Part shown: positions 26,006 through 31,733 of the stretch, piece after piece
Position numbering within the stretch: position 1 is the stretch's first letter
How the letters are laid out: each line of letters starts with the position of its first letter
Source of the DNA: Antarctobacter sediminis
Lineage (GTDB): Bacteria > Pseudomonadota > Alphaproteobacteria > Rhodobacterales > Rhodobacteraceae
Direction of reading: 5' to 3'
Assembly (NCBI RefSeq): GCF_019218285.1
Contig: NZ_JAHUZG010000003.1
Span: forward strand, 620,001 to 684,000
DNA length: 64,000 nucleotides
Made by a program: the position numbers and the translations under genes
The notes under the pieces: model-generated
Database searches by the model: none
What the model saw: only the letters and a program-made list of their open reading frames with translations
What the model was told of the DNA's origin: nothing

Positions 26006-27583
26006 TCAATAGCCGATTGCGCAGCCATCCTTGCGCGGGTCCGAGGCGCCCTCCAGCACGCCATTTTCATGGATCATGATCGCCTGCGCGCCACCGATCG
26101 GGGCGCTGGGCACCTCAATGTCATGGCCCAACTCGGCCAGCGCGGCAAAGACCTCTTCATCATAGCCGCGCTCCAGCTTCAGTTTGCCATTCTCGGTAAA
26201 GCTGCGCGGCGCATCCAGCGCCGCCTGCGGGTCCATGCCGAAATCGATCATGTTGGTCAGCACCCGCGCGTGGCCATTGGGCTGATACTGCCCGCCCATG
26301 ACCCCGAAAGGCATGGTGACGCGGCCCTGTTCCATCAGGATCGCAGGAATGATCGTGTGCATCGGTCGTTTGCCGCCCGCCAGTTCGTTCGGATGCCCTT
26401 CTTGCAGGCTGAAACCCGCGCCCCGGTTCTGGAACAGGATGCCGAATTTCTCCGAGGCGATGCCCGAGCCAAAGCTGTTGAAGATCGAATAGATCAGCGA
26501 CACCGCCATGCGATCCCGATCCACCACGGTAATATAAATCGTCTCGCGGTGAACTTCTTCGGACAGCTTTTCGGGCGAAACCATTGCCCGCGCCGGATTG
26601 ATCAGTTCTGCCAGTCGCGCCGCGGTCTCGGGGCTTTGCAGGTGCTCCAGCCGGGTCATGTGATCGGGATCGGCAAGGAAGCGGTTGCGCGCGTCATAGG
26701 CCAGCTTGGCTGCCTCGGCCTCGATATGCGCACGCTGGGCTCCGAAAGGATCCATCGAGGCAAGGTCGAAATGCGACAGGATGTTCAGCAGCAGATGCGC
26801 GGTAACACCTTGGCCGTTGGGCGGATGTTCCAGCAGGTCGCGGCCCTTGTAGCTGCCAGAGATCGGGTCGCCGATGGTGCAGGCGGTAGCCGCGAAATCC
26901 TCCAACCGGTGCACGCCTCCGGCGGCCGTAAGCGCGGTGCACATGTCCTCTGCCACTTCGCCGCCGTAGAACCCGTCGCGCCCCTGCGCCGCGATGCGCC
27001 GCAGTACTTCGGCATTGCCAGGCAGCCGAAAGACATCGCCGGTCCGAGGCACAGCACCCTTGTTGAGGTAATGCGACCGGGCCGCGCCTTGCAGCCGGTC
27101 CTGGGCTTCGGCCCAGTCAAAGGCCACGCGCGGGGCCACGGGTATCCCGTCTTCCATCAGCCGGATCGCCGGTGCCAGGCTGTCTGCAAGGCCCAGCCGT
27201 CCCCAACGTTCCGACATGGTGCAAAAGGCATCGACAGCGCCGGGAATCGTCACCGCGCTGGCAGCAGCGACAGGAACGCTGTCATGCCCTTCGGTCCGCA
27301 AGGCTGCGGCGCTGGCCGCCGCGGGGGCCCGCCCCGAACCGTTCACCGCGATCACGTCGTCCCCGCCGGCGGGCGAGACCAGAGCAAAGCAATCGCCGCC
27401 AAGGCCAGTCATCGCGGGTTCGGCCGCGCCCAGAAGCACGGCGCCGGCCAATGCAGCATCCATCGCATTGCCGCCACGCTGGAGGATGTCGATCGCCGCC
27501 TGCGCGGCCAGCGGATGCGAGGTCGCGCAAAGGCCGTTCAGGGCCATAACGGCGGATCGCCCGGGTTTATGGAAATCGCGCAT
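26006..27583 (-). CDS. ggt: Gamma-glutamyltransferase family protein
   Basis: A 525-residue Ntn-hydrolase that should self-cleave into two chains. The family blocks are QRGGNAMDAALAGAVLLG, TGLGGDCFALV, NGQGVTAHLLLNIL and NSFGSGIASEKFGILFQNRG. The nucleophile Thr is probably the Thr of HRETIYITVVD, which aligns with the autocleavage site of the YwrD-like group. No signal peptide is visible, so this is a cytoplasmic member and may act on gamma-glutamyl compounds other than extracellular glutathione. GGGAGG lies 8 bases before the ATG. Two copies of a structured RNA element lie upstream on this strand. Confidence 0.88.
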   Translation of the reverse strand: MRDFHKPGRSAVMALNGLCATSHPLAAQAAIDILQRGGNAMDAALAGAVLLGAAEPAMTGLGGDCFALVSPAGGDDVIAVNGSGRAPAAASAAALRTEGHDSVPVAAASAVTIPGAVDAFCTMSERWGRLGLADSLAPAIRLMEDGIPVAPRVAFDWAEAQDRLQGAARSHYLNKGAVPRTGDVFRLPGNAEVLRRIAAQGRDGFYGGEVAEDMCTALTAAGGVHRLEDFAATACTIGDPISGSYKGRDLLEHPPNGQGVTAHLLLNILSHFDLASMDPFGAQRAHIEAEAAKLAYDARNRFLADPDHMTRLEHLQSPETAARLAELINPARAMVSPEKLSEEVHRETIYITVVDRDRMAVSLIYSIFNSFGSGIASEKFGILFQNRGAGFSLQEGHPNELAGGKRPMHTIIPAILMEQGRVTMPFGVMGGQYQPNGHARVLTNMIDFGMDPQAALDAPRSFTENGKLKLERGYDEEVFAALAELGHDIEVPSAPIGGAQAIMIHENGVLEGASDPRKDGCAIGY

Positions 27584-27654
27584 TGCTGTCTTGCCTCCCT
27601 CTCTTCCGGACCGAGCATAGTGTGGTGCGGTGCAGCGTCAATCGGGGGGGAAGT

Positions 27655-27772
27655 CCTCGACGCCACGCACTGGGTGGGGGCTGAAATCGCGCGGCGCCGA
27701 GGGAAGCCATATGCAGCTACCCTTGCAATATCCCGCGCAATCGGGGCGGAAATAAGGTGCCGGGCAGGTCAT
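27655..27772 (-). ncRNA. Candidate structured RNA element, copy 1
   Basis: Read on the minus strand, this 118-base element has a conserved block GGGTAGCTGCATATGGCTTC, then a 14-bp hairpin (plus-strand arms 27655-27668 and 27689-27702) with two G:U pairs that exist only on this strand, and a loop containing CAGCCCCCACCC. The loop is complementary to GGGTAGCTG upstream (CAGC with GCTG, ACCC with GGGT), so a pseudoknot is possible. It is 92/118 identical to copy 2 at 27836-27953. The 3' end is 71 bases before the gamma-glutamyltransferase start, so it may be a leader element or an independent sRNA. Confidence 0.7.
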
Positions 27773-27835
27773 ATCATGACGTGGTTTCCGCCTGGGTAAC
27801 CTTGGGCCTTGCGCAAATTGTCCGGGAAAACTGGG

Positions 27836-27953
27836 CCTCGGCGTCGCACACTGGGTGGGGGCTGAAAACATGCGACGCCGAGGGAAGCCATATGCAGCTA
27901 CCCTTTCTCTTTGCCCGGCAACCGGGGCGTAAATAGGGAAGGAAACAGGTGAT
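27836..27953 (-). ncRNA. Candidate structured RNA element, copy 2
   Basis: This is the second copy, 181 bases from copy 1 and aligned without gaps. Its hairpin (plus-strand arms 27836-27849 and 27870-27883) has 13 Watson-Crick pairs and one terminal G:U on the minus strand. Relative to copy 1, two stem positions changed on both sides (C-G to U-A, G-C to A-U) and three changed between G-C and G:U type pairs, so pairing is maintained. The 18-base loop core and a 30-base flanking block are identical in both copies. A CCCGG-TTG-CCGGG hairpin lies at its 5' end; copy 1 has a 4-bp equivalent. The 3' arm is followed by CCCAGTTTTCCC. Confidence 0.7.
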
Positions 27954-28010
27954 CCCGGGGCGGTTTGATGGCACCTCGAATTGCCGCGCTGAAGGTGGTG
28001 CGGATAGCAC

Positions 28011-28039
28011 AAAGGGCGGCGCATGGTGCGCCGCCCTTT
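28011..28039 (-). terminator. Strong hairpin terminator of the anti-sigma/STAS pair
   Basis: AAAGGGCGGCGCA (28011-28023) pairs perfectly with TGCGCCGCCCTTT (28027-28039) around TGG, 13 bp. It lies just after the stop of the minus-strand kinase gene and separates it from the RNA elements upstream of the gamma-glutamyltransferase gene. Confidence 0.8.
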
Positions 28040-28065
28040 GCCGGTCAGGATCATGGGTAAGACCG

Positions 28066-28515
28066 TCAGCCCAATGGTATGGTCAGTGTCAGGCGATTGC
28101 GGTCGCCATCATGGCTGTAGGCAAGGTTTTCCGAAAGCGACCGGATCAGGAACCAACCAAAGCCGCCTTCGGGTAGATCCTCGACCGCCACATCCAGATC
28201 CGCGGGCGCGCCTTCGGGGGTAGCCCCGTTCGGCATCGGGCGTCCGAAGTCGGTGAACTCGACCGCGAGCCGTTTCGGCGCAAAAGTGAGCTTGAGCAGG
28301 ATATCCCCGCCCGCGCGGTCCTCGTAGGCGTGTTCGACGATGTTGTTCAGCACTTCGGCAACGACAAGCTCCCAATTGCTGTCTGCCGCAGGGCTGCTGA
28401 CCTCATCCTTCAGCAGTCCATTGATCGCCTCCAAGGTCTTGCGCACGTCTTCCGGGGTGCTGTCCATCTGGCAGGAAATCAGAAATGTGCCATCCTCCAG
28501 CCGCTCCGCTCGCAT
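28066..28515 (-). CDS. RsbW-like anti-sigma factor / serine-protein kinase (HATPase_c_2)
   Basis: A 149-residue GHKL-fold ATPase. The N box is ELVVAEVLNNIVEHAYED (about residues 46-64) with the conserved Glu and Asn; a G1-type motif is FTDFGRPMPNG, and GGFGWFLIRSLSENLAY is the G2 region. In the known partner-switching scheme, such kinases bind a sigma factor or phosphorylate a STAS antagonist, here encoded 22 bases upstream. ATG 28515 is preferred because 28578 would overlap the STAS gene. The sigma factor controlled is not in the window. Confidence 0.85.
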   Translation of the reverse strand: MRAERLEDGTFLISCQMDSTPEDVRKTLEAINGLLKDEVSSPAADSNWELVVAEVLNNIVEHAYEDRAGGDILLKLTFAPKRLAVEFTDFGRPMPNGATPEGAPADLDVAVEDLPEGGFGWFLIRSLSENLAYSHDGDRNRLTLTIPLG

Positions 28516-28537
28516 CGTCAGTCGCTCCGCTCCGGGC

Positions 28538-28867
28538 TCAGGCGCTGGCCGCGGCTTCGACGGACGGGTGGATGGCAAAGATCGAATCCATCCGGGTCAT
28601 GCGAAACACCTTGTCGACGGCGGGGCTCAGTCCGGCCAGTTCCAGTTTGCCGTCCTTGGGCATCAGTTTCATCGCGGCGACGATGGCGCCAAGGCCGCTG
28701 GAATCGATGAACTCGACCTGATGCAGGTCCAGCACGTACCGGGGTTTCTCGTTTCCGAGCACCTCGCGCATGCGATCCTTGAACTGGATGGCCACCGCGG
28801 CGTCGATCCTGTTGGCGTCGACGGTGATGATATCCACTCCGGCCTGGTGATGCGTGGTCAATTGCAT
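28538..28867 (-). CDS. STAS domain anti-sigma factor antagonist
   Basis: A 109-residue STAS protein of the SpoIIAA/RsbV type. The core VLDLHQVEFIDSSGLGAIV holds the phospho-acceptor Ser (Ser56 or Ser57). The start at 28867 (MQLTTHHQAG) matches the family N-terminus. It is first in a two-gene operon with the RsbW-like kinase, so the pair should form a partner switch controlled by phosphorylation. The input phosphatase is not nearby. Confidence 0.88.
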   Translation of the reverse strand: MQLTTHHQAGVDIITVDANRIDAAVAIQFKDRMREVLGNEKPRYVLDLHQVEFIDSSGLGAIVAAMKLMPKDGKLELAGLSPAVDKVFRMTRMDSIFAIHPSVEAAASA

Positions 28868-28954
28868 GGCGTCCTCATAGTCATGGGTTGCAAGGACCCT
28901 AGACGCCAATCCTTACCATTCGGTATGCAAGTCCCGACAAAGGGAGGGATTCAC

Positions 28955-30127
28955 ATGGAATCTGTGGTGATCACCGGCGCGGCCCGGACACCGATGGGCG
29001 GCTTTCAGGGCGTATTTTCCGAGCAAAGCGCCAGCGCGCTGGGCGGGGCGGCGATCCGCGCCGCGCTGGCACAGGCCAATGGCCCGGCGGTCGACGAATT
29101 GCTGATGGGCTGCGTCTTGCCAGCGGGGCAGGGGCAGGCACCCGCACGTCAGGCCGGATTCGCCGCCGGGCTGGGCGAAGAGGTCCCCGCAACCACGCTG
29201 AACAAGATGTGCGGATCGGGCATGAAAGCCGCGATGGCCGCATGGGATCGGCTGGCGCTCGGCGATGCCGCAACCATCGTAGCGGGTGGCATGGAATCGA
29301 TGACGCAGGCACCGTACATGCTGCCCAAGATGCGCGGCGGCGCCCGCATCGGCCACGGTCAGGTTGTCGATCACATGTTCCTCGACGGGCTTGAGGATGC
29401 TTATGACAAGGGCCGCCTGATGGGCACCTTCGCCGAGGATTGCGCCGAGGCGTTCCAGTTCACCCGCGAAGCTCAGGACCAATACGCGCTGGCCTCGTTG
29501 TCCAATGCGCTGGACGCGGAACGCTCGGGGGCGTTCGACGGCGAAATCACGCCCGTCACCCTGCACATGCGCCACGGTGAAGAGGTCATCACCACCGATG
29601 AGCAGCCCGGCAAGGCGCGTCCGGAAAAGATTCCCATGCTCAAACCGGCCTTCCGCAAGGACGGCACGGTCACACCCGCCAATTCCTCGTCGATCTCCGA
29701 TGGCGCAGCCGCTTTGGTCCTGTCCACGCTCAGCGCCGCCGAAGCCTCCGGGACCACGCCGCGCGCGCGGATCCTTGGCCACGCCAGCCACGCGCAGGCG
29801 CCCTCGCTCTTCCCTACCGCACCCATCCCGGCGGCACAAAAGCTGCTCGACCGGATCGGCTGGAAAAAGGGCGATGTCGACCTCTGGGAAGTCAATGAGG
29901 CTTTCGCCGTTGTCCCCATGGCCTTCATGAAGGAAATGGGCCTGCCGCGCGACATCGTGAACGTCAACGGCGGTGCGTGCGCGCTGGGCCACCCGATTGG
30001 CGCTTCGGGCGCGCGGATCATCGTCACCCTGTTGAACGCACTGGAAAAACGCGGCCTCAAACGCGGCATCGCGGCGATCTGCATCGGCGGCGGCGAGGGT
30101 ACGGCCATCGCCATCGAGCGCATGTAG
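28955..30127 (+). CDS. Acetyl-CoA C-acetyltransferase (thiolase)
   Basis: A 390-residue biosynthetic-type thiolase that condenses two acetyl-CoA or cleaves acetoacetyl-CoA. The acylated Cys86 is in LNKMCGSGMKA, and the C-terminal catalytic block is NVNGGACALGHPIGASGAR with His and Cys. EVNEAFAVVP is also standard. AGGGAGG precedes the ATG at a good distance. It is divergent from the STAS operon with 87 bases between starts and has no other fatty-acid or PHB gene beside it, so the pathway (acetoacetate, PHB or ethylmalonyl) is open. Confidence 0.92.
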   Translation: MESVVITGAARTPMGGFQGVFSEQSASALGGAAIRAALAQANGPAVDELLMGCVLPAGQGQAPARQAGFAAGLGEEVPATTLNKMCGSGMKAAMAAWDRLALGDAATIVAGGMESMTQAPYMLPKMRGGARIGHGQVVDHMFLDGLEDAYDKGRLMGTFAEDCAEAFQFTREAQDQYALASLSNALDAERSGAFDGEITPVTLHMRHGEEVITTDEQPGKARPEKIPMLKPAFRKDGTVTPANSSSISDGAAALVLSTLSAAEASGTTPRARILGHASHAQAPSLFPTAPIPAAQKLLDRIGWKKGDVDLWEVNEAFAVVPMAFMKEMGLPRDIVNVNGGACALGHPIGASGARIIVTLLNALEKRGLKRGIAAICIGGGEGTAIAIERM

Positions 30128-30149
30128 CGCCCGGCCCTTCTTCTGTCTG

Positions 30150-30187
30150 AAAATATCCCGGGGGTCCGGGGGCAGCGCCCCCGGTCC
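30150..30187 (+). terminator. GC-rich gene-end hairpin, roseobacter-type repeat
   Basis: CCGGGGGC (30166-30173) pairs with GCCCCCGG (30177-30184) around AGC, preceded by AAAATATCCCGGGGGT. I recall this combined string as a frequent gene-end element in Rhodobacteraceae. It lies between the thiolase and the sulfoxide reductase. It lacks a clean T-run (TCCTGTCC). Confidence 0.65.
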
Positions 30188-30209
30188 TGTCCTTTCAGGA
30201 AAGCGTAAC

Positions 30210-30668
30210 ATGCCGATTGACTACCCGACCCTCGCCAAGACCATTGCCTCCCTGACCGAGGGCGAAACAGACGCTGTCGCGCTCATGGCCACCATTGCCT
30301 GCGAGGTGCACCATGCGGACGACCGGTTCGACTGGACCGGGTTCTACCGGGTCGTGGGGCCGGAACTGCTCAAGATCGGACCGTATCAGGGCGGGCACGG
30401 CTGTCTTGTCATTCCCTTTTCGCGCGGTGTCTGTGGTGCCTGCGCCCGCAGCGGGCAAGTGCAGCTTGTCGCCGATGTCGATGCTTTTCCCGGCCATATC
30501 GCCTGTGCCTCCTCCACGCGGTCGGAAATCGTCCTGCCCGTGCGCGACGGCAAGGGCCGCCTGATCGCCGTCTTCGACATCGACAGCGACCGTCCGGACG
30601 CTTTCACCGAAGAGGATGCGCAGCAGTTGCAAGCCATCCTCGATGCAAGCTTTCGCGACGCCCTCTAG
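30210..30668 (+). CDS. msrC: Free methionine-(R)-sulfoxide reductase (GAF domain)
   Basis: A 152-residue single GAF-domain enzyme that reduces free methionine-R-sulfoxide using thioredoxin. The signature blocks are IGPYQGGHGCLVIPFSRG with the first Cys, VCGACARSG, and VDAFPGHIACASSTRSEIV with the catalytic Cys. Length and Cys pattern match fRMsr (YebR). CAGGAAAG sits before the ATG. It is followed by an XRE-cupin regulator gene whose operator-like array fills the gap. Confidence 0.9.
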   Translation: MPIDYPTLAKTIASLTEGETDAVALMATIACEVHHADDRFDWTGFYRVVGPELLKIGPYQGGHGCLVIPFSRGVCGACARSGQVQLVADVDAFPGHIACASSTRSEIVLPVRDGKGRLIAVFDIDSDRPDAFTEEDAQQLQAILDASFRDAL

Positions 30669-30694
30669 GCCCGTCCGAAAAACTTTCCAAACAC

Positions 30695-30760
30695 CGTGAA
30701 AAAATGCTTTGAAATTTCACGCGCGCATGGCAGCGTGAAATTAGAACGCAATTTTTCACG
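30695..30760. promoter_or_regulatory. Four-half-site operator array (CGTGAAA/TTTCACG)
   Basis: Half-sites CGTGAAA 30695-30701, TTTCACG 30715-30721, CGTGAAA 30734-30740 and TTTCACG 30754-30760 alternate in orientation at steps of 20, 19 and 20 bases. The last ends 9 bases before the ATG of the XRE-cupin regulator, which suggests autoregulation. Regular two-turn spacing supports cooperative binding of dimers. No Shine-Dalgarno sequence is seen before the start. Confidence 0.75.
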
Positions 30761-30769
30761 ACTCGTCTC

Positions 30770-31339
30770 ATGTCGCATCCGCAACCCATGCCCAAGACGC
30801 TCGGCGCCGATCTGCGTGCGCTGCGCCGAACGCGCGGGCTGACGCTGCAACAGCTGGCAGATCGGCTGGGCCGCTCGGTGGGCTGGCTCAGTCAGGTGGA
30901 ACGCGACCTTTCCGATCCTTCGATCACCGATCTGCGCCACATGGCCGAGGCGCTTGATGTCTCGGTCTCCATGCTGGCCCGCCACGGCACGACCGCCGGG
31001 CCAGAGGCCGGTCGCATCGTCCGCAGGGATGCCCGTCGTCCGATCGGCGCCCGCATTCCCGGGTTGGCCGAGGAACTGCTCTCGCCCGATCTCACCGATG
31101 ATTTCGAAATGGTCCATTCCACCTTCGATCCCCATTCCGAGATCTCCGAACCTGTCAGCCGCCCGACGCAAGAGGTGGGCTATGTCATCTCGGGACGGCT
31201 TGACCTGATCCTGGACGAGGACCGTTTCACCATCCATCCCGGCGACAGTTTCCGCATCCGGGGCGAGCCGTTCCGCTGGGCAAACCCCTATGACGAACCC
31301 GCAGTGGCGATCTGGGTGATCGCCCCGCCGGTCTATTGA
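30770..31339 (+). CDS. XRE family regulator with C-terminal cupin
   Basis: A 189-residue transcription factor. The N-terminal helix-turn-helix (about residues 10-66) reads LGADLRALRRTRGLTLQQLA and GRSVGWLSQVERDLSDPS; the cupin_2 effector domain spans about residues 115-187 (VGYVISGRLDLILDEDRF, HPGDSFRIRGEPFRWANP). This architecture is used by PuuR-type and other small-molecule regulators. Four operator half-sites end 9 bases before its start. The C1/dimethylglycine genes follow directly and are the likely targets. No ribosome-binding site is visible, so the transcript may be leaderless; ATG 30788 is the alternative start. Confidence 0.85.
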   Translation: MSHPQPMPKTLGADLRALRRTRGLTLQQLADRLGRSVGWLSQVERDLSDPSITDLRHMAEALDVSVSMLARHGTTAGPEAGRIVRRDARRPIGARIPGLAEELLSPDLTDDFEMVHSTFDPHSEISEPVSRPTQEVGYVISGRLDLILDEDRFTIHPGDSFRIRGEPFRWANPYDEPAVAIWVIAPPVY

Positions 31340-31350
31340 CGGATAACTGC

Positions 31351-31722
31351 ATGACCAAGGGCCACTGCCTCTGCGGCGCCGTAACCTTCCAGACCGATGC
31401 CCGGCCACAAGGCCCCAGCATCTGCCATTGCGGCCAGTGCCGCCGCCAATCCGGCCACCTCTGGGCCTCGGCCTATGTCGCCAAGGACGCGCTGACCATC
31501 ACCGGTCCGGTCCGCTGGTTTGACAGCAGCCCCGAGGCCCAGCGCGGCTTTTGTCCCACCTGCGGCAGCTTTCTTTTTTGGCACGCCCATGCCGAGGGCA
31601 CCATCAGCTTTGCCCTCGGCGCGCTCGACACGCCCACGGGCATCACGCTCGAAAAGCACATCTTCACCGCCGACAAGGGCGATTACTACGACATCGCGGA
31701 TGATATTCCGCAACAGGATTGA
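31351..31722 (+). CDS. GFA family protein (glutathione-dependent formaldehyde-activating-like)
   Basis: A 123-residue zinc protein of the GFA/Mss4-like fold. The Cys pattern is CLCGAV, then CHCGQCRRQSG and CPTCGS, giving the structural and active-site zinc ligands. The founding member binds the formaldehyde-glutathione adduct; catalysis in vivo is debated. Its place 11 bases before dimethylglycine dehydrogenase-type genes, whose reactions can release formaldehyde, makes a formaldehyde role plausible. It begins 11 bases after the XRE-cupin stop. Confidence 0.82.
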   Translation: MTKGHCLCGAVTFQTDARPQGPSICHCGQCRRQSGHLWASAYVAKDALTITGPVRWFDSSPEAQRGFCPTCGSFLFWHAHAEGTISFALGALDTPTGITLEKHIFTADKGDYYDIADDIPQQD

Positions 31723-31733
31723 GGGAGGCGAAC

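Noticed and set aside
27672-27683. G-quadruplex in the plus strand of the tandem RNA loop (GGGTGGGGG)
   Set aside because: Only two G-runs per copy, not enough for an intramolecular quadruplex; the complementarity to the upstream block explains the conservation better.
27638-28054. Minus-strand frames encoding the repeated peptide KGSCIWLPSA in both RNA copies
   Set aside because: The two copies are 181 bases apart and so in different frames of the same strand. Differences do not favour third codon positions but do preserve base pairing, which fits RNA, not protein.
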